Source: Nitrosospira sp. (GTDB lineage Bacteria > Pseudomonadota > Gammaproteobacteria > Burkholderiales > Nitrosomonadaceae). Taken from it: a stretch of DNA of 64,000 nt. Positions within the stretch are counted from its first letter, which is position 1. Every line of letters starts with the position of its first letter. A model generated the notes under the pieces. That model worked only from the letters and a program-made list of their open reading frames with translations. It made no database searches and was not told the origin of the DNA. Below are positions 56,245 to 64,000 of the stretch, in pieces. Made by a program: the position numbers and the translations under genes. The stretch spans positions 1 through 64,000 of the forward strand of contig JACDGV010000016.1 in NCBI GenBank assembly GCA_013821425.1. Reading direction: 5' to 3'.

Positions 56245-57182
56245 AGAACCCGCCCGAAGGCTGGGAGAAGCAGGTGCTTGAAAAACTGGTGCTCTCGTCT
56301 TTGCAGGAACAGCGGAGAGCGCGGCAATGGGGCATATTTTTCAAATCACTCACTTTTATTTACCTGTTTATTCTTTTATTTCTGGCCACGGACTGGTTTG
56401 GCGGGGATGAAATGTCCATGTCGCGCAAACATACCGCCCTGGTTGAGTTGAGAGGTGTAATCTCCGCTGACAGCGTTAGCAGCGCCGATAACGTAAACGC
56501 TGGCTTGCAGGAAGCGTTCAAGGATGCCAAAACCCAGGGTGTGATCCTTCGTATCAACAGTCCCGGAGGCAGTCCTGTACAGGCGGGTTACATTAACGAC
56601 GAAATCCGCCGCCTTCGTGCCGAGTATCCTCAAATTCCGCTGTATGTAGTGGTCGAGGACGTTTGCGCTTCAGGTGGTTATTATATCGCCGCTGCCGCGG
56701 ACAGGATTTACGTGGATAAGGCCAGTGTAATCGGTTCAATTGGCGTACTGATGAATGGGTTCGGCTTTACTGGTGCAATGGAGAAGCTCGGCGTCGAGCG
56801 CCGGCTGATCACGGCGGGGGAACACAAGGCCTTTCTTGATCCTTTCTCTCCCCCCGATGCCGAGGAGGAGGAATATGCCAGAAAAATGTTGAGCGATATC
56901 CACCAGCAATTCATTCGAGTGGTGCAGGAAGGCAGAGGGGAACGGCTGAAGGACGCACCGGAGATATTCAGCGGCATGGTATGGACGGGTCAGAAAAGCG
57001 TAGAACTGGGGCTTGCCGACGCCATGGGCAGCGCGGAATATGTCGCGCGGGAAATTATCCAGGCCGAACATATTGTCGATTACACTACCCGGGAAGGGTT
57101 TGCGGAGAGATTCATAAGACGCTTCGGCGCTGTGGCGGCGGAGGCGCTGGTTAATACGGGAAGTGCCTGGGGTTTGAGATAA
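56232..57182 (+). CDS. sppA: SppA-type signal peptide peptidase (S49 family)
   Basis: 316 residues. One N-terminal membrane segment (about 39-58) precedes the S49 domain: LRINSPGGSPVQAGYINDEI, the catalytic serine in VCASGGYYIAAAADRI, IGSIGVLMNGFGF and the Lys region that follows. It is the short, single-domain form. It cleaves leftover signal peptides in the membrane. Convergent with the RsmI-like gene. Confidence 0.94.
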   Translation: MGDLENPPEGWEKQVLEKLVLSSLQEQRRARQWGIFFKSLTFIYLFILLFLATDWFGGDEMSMSRKHTALVELRGVISADSVSSADNVNAGLQEAFKDAKTQGVILRINSPGGSPVQAGYINDEIRRLRAEYPQIPLYVVVEDVCASGGYYIAAAADRIYVDKASVIGSIGVLMNGFGFTGAMEKLGVERRLITAGEHKAFLDPFSPPDAEEEEYARKMLSDIHQQFIRVVQEGRGERLKDAPEIFSGMVWTGQKSVELGLADAMGSAEYVAREIIQAEHIVDYTTREGFAERFIRRFGAVAAEALVNTGSAWGLR

Positions 57183-57202
57183 GTTTCGCTTTCCTGGTTC
57201 GG

Positions 57203-57910
57203 TTAACCATGCAGCAAAAAAACGGAGGGCTTGTTGTCGAGATCAGGCAGGGCATGTTTCCATTTCCCGACCGTTCTGGTTGAAACAAATTGATCCGCGA
57301 GGGTGAGGTTGCATGCAACGCAGAGAGCGGTGCCATCCTGGCAAGTAAGCGTGATGGATTCCAGCAATTTCTGGTTGCGGTATGGGGTTTCTATGAATAT
57401 CTGGGTCTGATCAAGGACTATTGAGTTCTTTTCCAGTTCCCGGATTTTTTTGACACGGCTGTCATTTTCCACCGGCAAATAGCCGTGAAACACGAAGCGC
57501 TGGCCATTCAATCCTGATGCCATGAGTGCCAGCAGGATGGACGACGGCCCCACTAATGGCATTACCCGCACATTCTTTTGGTGGGCAAGACGCACCAGCC
57601 CCGCGCCCGGATCGGCTACTGCCGGGCAACCGGCGTCCGATAATAGCCCAACATCGTTGCCGGATAGCAGCGGCGCAAGCAGATTTTCAAATTCTTTGGC
57701 TGGAGTGTGTTCGTCCAGTACCTGCATGCTGATTCCCTGTATTGGCAGCATGCAGCCGATCTGCTTCAAAATCCGCCTTGCGGTCCTGGGGTGCTCGACT
57801 ATAAAATGATCAATTCCTGCTACGCACTGCCGCACGGCAGCGGGTACTGTCCAAGCGGCATCGCCTGTGCCAAGCGGAGCAGGTATGAGGTAGAGAGTTC
57901 CTGAAGTCAC
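57203..57910 (-). CDS. SAM-dependent methyltransferase, RsmI-like
   Basis: 235 residues of the tetrapyrrole-methylase fold: [49 protein letters not shown] and [15 protein letters not shown]. Similar to RsmI (16S C1402 2'-O-methylation) but shorter; it may be a paralogue with a different target. Its start overlaps the Maf stop by 4 bases. Confidence 0.88.
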   Translation of the reverse strand: MTSGTLYLIPAPLGTGDAAWTVPAAVRQCVAGIDHFIVEHPRTARRILKQIGCMLPIQGISMQVLDEHTPAKEFENLLAPLLSGNDVGLLSDAGCPAVADPGAGLVRLAHQKNVRVMPLVGPSSILLALMASGLNGQRFVFHGYLPVENDSRVKKIRELEKNSIVLDQTQIFIETPYRNQKLLESITLTCQDGTALCVACNLTLADQFVSTRTVGKWKHALPDLDNKPSVFLLHG

Positions 57911-58503
57911 ACTATCTCGATACCTTCGCTTGTCAGCATTTCCACCAGGGAAATCAACGGTAACCCGATCAGTGCGCTGGGGTCGTCACTTGTTACACGT
58001 TCAATTAATGCAATTCCCAATCCCTCGCACTTGGCGCTTCCCGCGCAGTGATACGGCTGTTCCCTGTCCAGATAGTTTTCAATCTGCTGGTTGCTTAATT
58101 CCCTGAATTTGACGCGACAGGGGATAAGCCGTGACTGCATGCTGCCAGTTTGACTGTTGAGCAGGCTCAACGCGGTATAAAACACCACTTCTTTTCCCCG
58201 GACGAGCTGCAACTGCCGGGTTGCATTCATACGATTCAGCGGTTTGCCGAGCTGGATGCCTTCCAGCACCGCTACCTGATCGGCACCGATAATCAAGGCG
58301 CCGGGATGAGTTACTGCTACCGCGCGCGTCTTTGCGGCCGACAAGCGGGCAGCGGTAACGTCAGGACTCTCATCGGCCATGGGAGTCTCATCGATGTGGG
58401 GGTTCGAGACTTCAAATGGAATCTGCAGGCGCTGGAGGAGTTCGCGGCGGTAAATGGAACTTGACCCCAATACAAGCTGCTGGGTAGCTTTTTGTGTTTT
58501 CAA
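57907..58503 (-). CDS. Maf-family nucleotide pyrophosphatase, YceF type
   Basis: 198 residues. [58 protein letters not shown] and [15 protein letters not shown] fit YceF closely, the m7GTP pyrophosphatase subgroup. It removes modified nucleotides. Divergent from yceD, so Maf and the fatty-acid cluster share a control region (58504-58761). Confidence 0.93.
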   Translation of the reverse strand: MKTQKATQQLVLGSSSIYRRELLQRLQIPFEVSNPHIDETPMADESPDVTAARLSAAKTRAVAVTHPGALIIGADQVAVLEGIQLGKPLNRMNATRQLQLVRGKEVVFYTALSLLNSQTGSMQSRLIPCRVKFRELSNQQIENYLDREQPYHCAGSAKCEGLGIALIERVTSDDPSALIGLPLISLVEMLTSEGIEIV

Positions 58504-58761
58504 ATATTTTCAACAGTTGCCGTTTCGAGCTTTTGACACCCGGGGACAAAGAATATATTATGCGCGCCGTATACGCCGTATAGATACGGTTGAACAGGTA
58601 CGTCTGAAATTCTAATACCAAATGGGTGCATTTATCAATTGTGTCAAGAGCGTGATATAAAGTGCTGGTTCTCGCGGCAATGAAAAGCAACATCAACTCG
58701 TGGCGGGCGGCGGCACCGTCATCACATGCTTGCAATTTCATTTACAGGGATACTGCCATAC

Positions 58762-59262
58762 ATGCCGGAACGTCTCGTCATAGATGCCCTTGATTTTGCC
58801 AATAACGCGGGGGCGCATCATGGTAAAATTACACTTCCCGAGCTGGAGCGCTTGCAGGATTACCTGGCCGCCGATTGCGGGGAGTTGCAGTATTCAATCA
58901 CGGGGGCGCGGGAAGGAAACGCGAGGCCGATCTTGCGAATTGCCGTCCAGGGAACGATAAAACTCCGATGCCAGCGTTGTCTGGATGAAGTGCCGTACGT
59001 GCTGGACCTGCGCGCGGAGTTGCTGCTGGCCGAAAATGAACATGAACTCCTGCGTCTTGAGGAAGATGAATCGGTTGATTGTATTCTGGCAAGCCACGCT
59101 ACGGATGTTCTGGCGCTGATCGAGGACGAAGTCATTCTGAGTCTGCCGATTTCTCCACGTCACACGGAAGGCGAATGCTCGATCGGTGAGTTGAATGGCG
59201 ACAATGCAGCAGGAGATAAACCCCTCTTTGCCACCCTGGCGGCACTGAAAAAATTTCACTGA
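58762..59262 (+). CDS. yceD: YceD (DUF177) protein
   Basis: 166 residues from ATG 58762, which gives the family-typical MPERLVIDALDFA; an upstream start at 58726 adds 12 residues. The metal-binding CQRCL motif (KLRCQRCLDEVPY) and the acidic VDCILA segment are seen. YceD is implicated in 23S rRNA accumulation and is nearly always upstream of rpmF, as here. Confidence 0.93.
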   Translation: MPERLVIDALDFANNAGAHHGKITLPELERLQDYLAADCGELQYSITGAREGNARPILRIAVQGTIKLRCQRCLDEVPYVLDLRAELLLAENEHELLRLEEDESVDCILASHATDVLALIEDEVILSLPISPRHTEGECSIGELNGDNAAGDKPLFATLAALKKFH

Positions 59263-59284
59263 ATATATTTGAGGAATTGAACGT

Positions 59285-59464
59285 ATGGCAGTCCAACAGA
59301 ACAAAAAATCTCCCTCCAAGCGCGGTATGCACCGCTCGCATGATTCTTTGCCCGGTTTGCCGTTGACGGTGGATCCTGGCACCGGTGAAGTACATCTACG
59401 TCACCACATCAGCCCCAACGGTTACTATCGCGGCAGGAAGGTTATCAAGACAAAAGAAGACTAA
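59285..59464 (+). CDS. rpmF: 50S ribosomal protein L32
   Basis: 59 residues, too short for most automatic cut-offs. [20 protein letters not shown] is diagnostic. GAGGAA at 59271-59276 is the ribosome site. The zinc-ligand cysteines seen in some L32 proteins are missing ([13 protein letters not shown]), the cysteine-free form. It sits between yceD and plsX, the standard order. Confidence 0.96.
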   Translation: MAVQQNKKSPSKRGMHRSHDSLPGLPLTVDPGTGEVHLRHHISPNGYYRGRKVIKTKED

Positions 59465-59526
59465 GCTGATTTCGCCCCATCGTTCTGGGGATATCGGAAT
59501 TTATCCCTGCCTCAAGGGCGTTAAAA

Positions 59527-60585
59527 TTGAATATTACCGTAGCCGTAGACTGCATGGGCGGCGATCATGGCCCCCATGTAACGGTGCCCGCAGTCGTCAA
59601 TTATCTTAACCGTAATCCTGAGGCCAGCATCGTTCTGGTAGGGTTGCCCGATGTAATAGAATCAGAATTGCAGGCTCTCAAGTTTGCACCCACCCACCGG
59701 TTGAAGGTTCATGCCGCAAGTGAGGTAGTTGGCATGGATGAGTCGCCTGCCCTGGCATTGCGCGGAAAAAAAAATTCTTCGATGCGGGTGGCACTCGACC
59801 TGGTAAAAAGTGGCGAAGCCCAGGCATGCGTCAGCGCGGGAAACACTGGAGCATTAATCGCAACTTCAAGGTTTGTGCTCAAGACACTTCCGGGTATTGA
59901 CCGGCCCGCTCTCGCCGTGGTATTGCCTACGATAAGGGGGCACACTTATGTCCTCGATCTGGGCGCTAATGTGGATTGCAGTGCGGAGCATCTGCTTCAA
60001 TTCGGGGTAATGGGAGCCACCCTGGTATCTACGGTCGAAAACAAGGACAGGCCCAGCGTCGGATTGCTGAATATAGGCGAGGAAGAGATCAAGGGCAACG
60101 AAGTAGTAAAAAGAGCCGCGGAATTACTACGTGAAAGCGGACTTAATTTTTACGGCAACATCGAGGGCAACGACATCTATAAAGGAACAACAGACGTAGT
60201 TGTGTGCGACGGTTTCGTCGGCAATGTGGCATTGAAGACTTCAGAAGGTGTGGCGCAGATGCTTTCCACTTACCTGCGCGAGGAATTCAAACGCAACCTC
60301 CTTACAAAATTTGCGGGACTCGTGGCGTTGCCGGTCATCAAAGCATTCAAGCGCCGGGTGGATCACCGCAGGTACAACGGCGCGAGCTTGCTGGGTTTAC
60401 GCGGCATTGTCATCAAGAGTCATGGCTCTGCTGACAGCCATGCGTTTCGTTTCGCCATTATGCGGGCGGTAGATGAAGTTCGCGGCGGAATGCTTGGTCA
60501 TATGAGCGCTCGCGTGGCGCAGTTGCCGCATCACCTGAATCCATCTTCGCAACTCCCGCCCATAGGGGAAGAGAACCCGCTATGA
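59527..60585 (+). CDS. plsX: PlsX, phosphate acyltransferase
   Basis: 352 residues starting at TTG 59527, the only start that keeps the conserved N-terminus [46 protein letters not shown] (shown in part as IEGNDIYKG) and [14 protein letters not shown] fit. Converts acyl-ACP to acyl-phosphate for phospholipid synthesis. Overlaps fabH by 4 bases. Confidence 0.96.
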   Translation: MNITVAVDCMGGDHGPHVTVPAVVNYLNRNPEASIVLVGLPDVIESELQALKFAPTHRLKVHAASEVVGMDESPALALRGKKNSSMRVALDLVKSGEAQACVSAGNTGALIATSRFVLKTLPGIDRPALAVVLPTIRGHTYVLDLGANVDCSAEHLLQFGVMGATLVSTVENKDRPSVGLLNIGEEEIKGNEVVKRAAELLRESGLNFYGNIEGNDIYKGTTDVVVCDGFVGNVALKTSEGVAQMLSTYLREEFKRNLLTKFAGLVALPVIKAFKRRVDHRRYNGASLLGLRGIVIKSHGSADSHAFRFAIMRAVDEVRGGMLGHMSARVAQLPHHLNPSSQLPPIGEENPL

Positions 60586-61541
60586 CGTACTCGAGAGTGA
60601 TTGGCACCGGTAGCTATTTACCGGAAAAAGTGCTGACAAACCATGACCTCGAGAACATGGTGGATACGAGTGATGAGTGGATACGCAGCCGTACCGGTAT
60701 TGTCCAGCGGCATATCGCAGCCGCCAATGAAACAGCGAGCGACCTGGCGCTCCACGCGAGCCGCGAGGCAATGAAGGCGGCAGGTGTCACTGCAGGAGAG
60801 ATCGACCTGATAATCGTGGCCACCACCACGCCGGATATGATTTTTCCGAGTACAGCGTGCATCCTGCAGGATAAGCTGGGTGTAAGAGGTTGTCCAGCAT
60901 TCGATGTACAGGCGGTATGCAGCGGGTTTATTTATGCGCTTGCTACTGCGGACATGTTTATCCGCTCGGGAAGATGCCGTGGGGCACTGGTGGTGGGTAC
61001 GGAAATCTATTCGCGTATACTCGACTGGAACGACCGCAGCACGTGCGTGCTATTTGGTGACGGCGCAGGCGCAGTGGTGTTAACCAAAAGCGCCCGGCCC
61101 GGAATTCTCTCAAGCCATTTGCACGCCGACGGCAGCCATAAAAACATCCTCTCGGCGCCCGGTAACATTTGTGATGGCAAGATCCAGGGCCGGCCATTCG
61201 TCATGATGGAAGGCAATACTGTTTTCAAATTTGCGGTAAAAGTGCTTGAGGAAGCCGTTCTTGAGGCTGTCGCCGAAAATAATTTGCAGATATCCGATAT
61301 CGATTGGCTGATTCCCCATCAGGCCAATATCCGTATTATTATTTCCACGGCAAAAAAACTAGGCCTGCCGATGGAAAAGGTAGTGGTCACTTTGGACAGG
61401 CATGGCAACACTTCCGCCGCCTCTATTCCGCTGGCGCTGGATACTGCCCTGCGCGATGGGCGCATCAGACCAGGCCAACATGTGCTTCTGGAAGGGGTGG
61501 GAGGCGGGTTCACCTGGGGAGCAGTATTGATTCGCTGGTAG
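60582..61541 (+). CDS. fabH: FabH, beta-ketoacyl-ACP synthase III
   Basis: 319 residues. The triad is Cys in [13 protein letters not shown], His in [11 protein letters not shown] and Asn in [10 protein letters not shown]. It starts fatty-acid synthesis by condensing acetyl-CoA with malonyl-ACP. ATGA overlap with plsX shows translational coupling. Confidence 0.97.
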   Translation: MTYSRVIGTGSYLPEKVLTNHDLENMVDTSDEWIRSRTGIVQRHIAAANETASDLALHASREAMKAAGVTAGEIDLIIVATTTPDMIFPSTACILQDKLGVRGCPAFDVQAVCSGFIYALATADMFIRSGRCRGALVVGTEIYSRILDWNDRSTCVLFGDGAGAVVLTKSARPGILSSHLHADGSHKNILSAPGNICDGKIQGRPFVMMEGNTVFKFAVKVLEEAVLEAVAENNLQISDIDWLIPHQANIRIIISTAKKLGLPMEKVVVTLDRHGNTSAASIPLALDTALRDGRIRPGQHVLLEGVGGGFTWGAVLIRW

Positions 61542-61716
61542 ACAGGATCACCGGCTCCTTTCGAGTTCGTGGCGGGCCTCATTTGCCAATCTCCTGTCTG
61601 CATGATCCTTGAGGTATTTATCCGTTCCTGGCTTCTTTCGCGGTCCGGGCTGATCATGGATGCATCAGATATTTTGCTTTGTCATCATCGCCGCTAAAGA
61701 CGTAAAAAAGCGCTAT

Positions 61717-62712
61717 ATGGGAACCCCGATCTATTTCACTCCAGACGGCGATAACGCACCGACGAGGGGCCCTGGAAAATTTGCTTGTGTATTTCCTGGT
61801 CAAGGATCGCAATCGGTTGGCATGGTGAAAGGATATGGCGATTTTCCCGTCGTGCGCGAAACTTTCGCCGAGGCGTCTGACATTCTCAGGGAGGATTTCT
61901 GGACGCTGGTCAATGATGGTCCGGCCGATAAACTTAATCTGACGGTGAATACTCAACCGCTGATGATGATAGCCGGTATTGCGGTATATCGCGCCTGGCA
62001 AAGCCTGGTTGAAGTTAGACCGGCATACATGGCCGGCCATAGTTTAGGCGAATACACAGCTTTGGTCGCTTCAGGGGCGCTGATCTTTGCGGATGCGCTG
62101 CCGCTGGTGCGCTTTCGGGCGGAAGCAATGCAACGGGCGGTTCCGGAAGGAATGGGTGCCATGGCGGCGATTCTCGGGGTTGACGATGAGATGGTGCAGC
62201 GAATATGCGACGAAGTCACGAGCAATTCGGGCGGAGAATTGCTGGAACCGGCGAATTTCAATTCGCCAGGTCAGGTAGTGGTGGCAGGGCACAAAAAAGC
62301 GGTATTGCAAGGTATGGAGCTAGCCAGGTCAAAAGGCGCAAAACGCGCATTAATGCTGCCTGTGAGTATACCTTCGCATTGCTCCTTGATGCGCGTAGCG
62401 GCCGACGAAATGTACCAGCGGCTGAAGTATGTAACTATGCGCGCGCCAGGAATACCGTTATTGCATAATGTCGATGTGCAGCAGCACGAAAGCCCCGGCG
62501 CCATAAAAAAATACCTGACGAAGCAATTGACCAGCCCCGTACGTTGGTCGGAAACTATTCGCGCTTTCGCCGCTGCTGGCATTATCCATGTGGTGGAGTG
62601 TGGTCCCGGCAAGATATTGACCGGCCTGAACAAGCGTATAGACTCGAATTTACAGAGCCTGTCACTGACAGATAGTGCGGCGCTTCGAGAGGCCGTCACC
62701 GCAATCGCTTAG
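61717..62712 (+). CDS. fabD: FabD, malonyl-CoA:ACP transacylase
   Basis: 331 residues from ATG 61717; an upstream frame start at 61660 adds 19 hydrophobic, unlike-family residues. FVFPGQGSQSVGM-type start (here CVFPGQGSQSVGM), the active serine in GHSLGEYTALVA and the His in IPSHCSLM are present. The N-terminus is about 15 residues longer than typical. Confidence 0.96.
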   Translation: MGTPIYFTPDGDNAPTRGPGKFACVFPGQGSQSVGMVKGYGDFPVVRETFAEASDILREDFWTLVNDGPADKLNLTVNTQPLMMIAGIAVYRAWQSLVEVRPAYMAGHSLGEYTALVASGALIFADALPLVRFRAEAMQRAVPEGMGAMAAILGVDDEMVQRICDEVTSNSGGELLEPANFNSPGQVVVAGHKKAVLQGMELARSKGAKRALMLPVSIPSHCSLMRVAADEMYQRLKYVTMRAPGIPLLHNVDVQQHESPGAIKKYLTKQLTSPVRWSETIRAFAAAGIIHVVECGPGKILTGLNKRIDSNLQSLSLTDSAALREAVTAIA

Positions 62713-62778
62713 TTCGCAAAGCACATGGGTTTCACGGCAGAGTTTGCCGTATTGATCAATTGAATTGCCTGGAAAATA

Positions 62779-63516
62779 ATGCAAAATCAAATAGCATTGG
62801 TAACCGGCGCCAGCCGGGGCATTGGACAGGCCATCTCGCTCGAGCTGGGGAGGAAAGGCGCCACCCTGATTGGGACCGCAACGACTGAGGCTGGTGCTCA
62901 GGCGATCGGCAGTTACCTGAAGGAGGCCGGCATAAAAGGCACCGGGATGACGCTGAACGTAAATGATCCTGTTCAGCTTCAAAGCGTTCTTGGAGCAGTG
63001 TGCGAGAAATACGGGGATATCGCAATATTGGTGAATAATGCAGGCGTAACCCGCGACAATCTGCTTCTTCGAATGAAAGATGAGGAATGGGACGAGATTC
63101 TGGAAACTGACCTGAAATCAGTATTCCGTCTGAGCCGTGCCGTGTTGCGAGCAATGATGAAGGCGCGTTACGGGCGCATAATCAACATTTCCTCCGTGGT
63201 GGGGGCGACCGGTAATGTAGGGCAGGCTAATTATGCCGCAGCCAAGGCCGGAATAATCGGTTTTAGCAAATCCCTGGCGCGTGAAGTGGGCAGCCGCAAC
63301 ATTACCGTTAATTGTATCGCGCCTGGTTTCATAGAGACCGACATGACACGCGCCCTTACTGAAAAACAGCAGCAATATTTAATCCAGCAGGTGCCGTTGG
63401 GCAGGTTGGGGCACCCCCGGGAGGTGGCGTCAGCAGTGGCGTTTATTGCTTCGCCCGCCGCGGCGTATATCACAGGCGCGACACTTCATGTCAATGGGGG
63501 AATGTATATGGATTAA
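62779..63516 (+). CDS. fabG: FabG, 3-oxoacyl-ACP reductase
   Basis: 245 residues, short-chain dehydrogenase fold. NADPH site TGASRGIGQA, NNAG, the catalytic Ser in NISSVVG and YAAAK for Tyr and Lys. It reduces 3-oxoacyl-ACP in the elongation cycle. Confidence 0.96.
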   Translation: MQNQIALVTGASRGIGQAISLELGRKGATLIGTATTEAGAQAIGSYLKEAGIKGTGMTLNVNDPVQLQSVLGAVCEKYGDIAILVNNAGVTRDNLLLRMKDEEWDEILETDLKSVFRLSRAVLRAMMKARYGRIINISSVVGATGNVGQANYAAAKAGIIGFSKSLAREVGSRNITVNCIAPGFIETDMTRALTEKQQQYLIQQVPLGRLGHPREVASAVAFIASPAAAYITGATLHVNGGMYMD

Positions 63517-63735
63517 AGCGTTTCCATGTATCCTGCAGCAACTCCATGGCAAAGGCTATAGCTTCACGGCTGAGCTTATGGTTTTTCCGGTTTTTCCGTC
63601 AAGGCGTTTCTGATAGGGGATTTGTTCAGAACTTTTGTAACCGGGTTAGCAGTAATGGCGCTGGGAGCTTCACGAACCAGCCTGGTTTTTGTCTTTGCTC
63701 TTTGCAAGCGTTAGATTTTAATAATACCGAAAACT

Positions 63736-63744
63736 TGCTAGAAT
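63736..63744 (+). promoter_or_regulatory. Possible extended -10 promoter of acpP
   Basis: TGCTAGAAT carries an extended -10 (TG plus TAGAAT at 63739-63744), about 36 bases before the acpP ATG. No strong -35 was seen. A separate acpP promoter would fit its high expression. Confidence 0.3.
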
Positions 63745-63779
63745 ATCGGCGTTTTTCTTATCGGAGAAGAGGTATCTAG

Positions 63780-64000
63780 ATGGAAAATGTAGAACAGCGT
63801 ATAAAAAAAATCGTGGCCGAGCAGTTGGGGGTGAATGAGGCCGACGTCAAAAGCGAATCTTCTTTCGTGGATGACCTGGGTGCAGATTCGCTTGATACCG
63901 TGGAGCTGGTTATGGCACTGGAAGAGGAATTTGAATGTGAGATTCCTGACGAACAGGCAGAGAAAATAAATACCGTTCAGCAAGCTATAGATTATATCAA
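63780..64000 (+). CDS. acpP: Acyl carrier protein (cut by the window end)
   Basis: 73 complete codons are visible from ATG 63780, with an AGAAGAGG ribosome site upstream. The phosphopantetheine serine is in [13 protein letters not shown], and the acidic helix II and [20 protein letters not shown] follow. The stop lies beyond 64000. It carries growing acyl chains for the enzymes encoded upstream. Confidence 0.96.
   Translation, partial: MENVEQRIKKIVAEQLGVNEADVKSESSFVDDLGADSLDTVELVMALEEEFECEIPDEQAEKINTVQQAIDYI

Noticed and set aside
1-64000. CRISPR arrays, rRNA operons, phage structural genes, or a large biosynthetic cluster
   Set aside because: None seen: no regularly spaced repeats with unique spacers, no rRNA-like blocks, and no polyketide, peptide-synthetase or phage capsid genes.

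Overview
The window looks like the chromosome of a betaproteobacterium, most likely an ammonia oxidiser of the Nitrosomonadaceae (Nitrosospira-like). This is inferred from protein flavour and gene order: petABC-sspA-sspB, the sigma/DUF3619/DUF3106/RDD cluster, tldD-nitrilase-yhdP-glnE, and rne/rluC next to the fatty-acid cluster. No taxonomic marker such as 16S rRNA is present, so the genus is a guess. Most of the window is ordinary, densely packed core genome.

Layout. (1) 1-2107 is an accessory edge: the tail of a REP-associated tyrosine transposase, a HEPN-domain protein that may be a phage-defence toxin, and a tRNA-Thr whose 3' end faces these genes, like an integration site. (2) 2172-8491 is respiratory and housekeeping: sspB, sspA, the cytochrome bc1 genes petC/petB/petA, yacG, a Nudix/thiamine-synthase-like fusion and a DUF815 ATPase. 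(3) 8772-10106 holds two tandem paralogous secreted proteins, one with EF-hands and one with a His-Gly repeat. Both carry an N-terminal signature like that of bufferin/HvfA metallophore precursors. (4) 10193-19386 holds argJ, tusA, an ADP-ribosylglycohydrolase-fold protein, trm112, an ExbB/ExbD pair, xseA, DUF423, an RlmL-like methyltransferase, dsbB and htpX. (5) 19540-25349 holds mlaA, murJ, rpsT and an SPFH/NfeD pair. (6) 25599-31661 holds a basic amino-acid decarboxylase, argD, argF, argG and yajQ, joining arginine synthesis to probable polyamine synthesis.

(7) 31794-35707 holds a glutamine amidotransferase and a minus-strand operon running thioredoxin-like, tonB, exbB, exbD, FecR-like. 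(8) 36221-38032 is a sigma factor/DUF3619/DUF3106/RDD operon, followed by a 326-bp MITE-like element (38072-38397) with inverted ends and a TTAG target duplication. (9) 38503-51519 holds tldD, nitrilase, yhdP, glnE, ilvE, a zinc-finger protein, a phosphohexomutase and a tyrosine phosphatase. (10) 51797-64000 holds rne, rluC, sppA, an RsmI-like methyltransferase, a Maf protein, and the cluster yceD-rpmF-plsX-fabH-fabD-fabG-acpP, with acpP cut by the window end.

The best candidates for something new are the paired secreted metal-binding proteins at 8.8-10.1 kb, the HEPN gene beside tRNA-Thr, the MITE, the TonB operon ending in a sigma-less FecR-like gene, and a cluster of DnaA boxes upstream of xseA. 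I did not see a complete undescribed multi-gene defence or biosynthetic system. All similarity statements come from reading the sequence, not from database searches.
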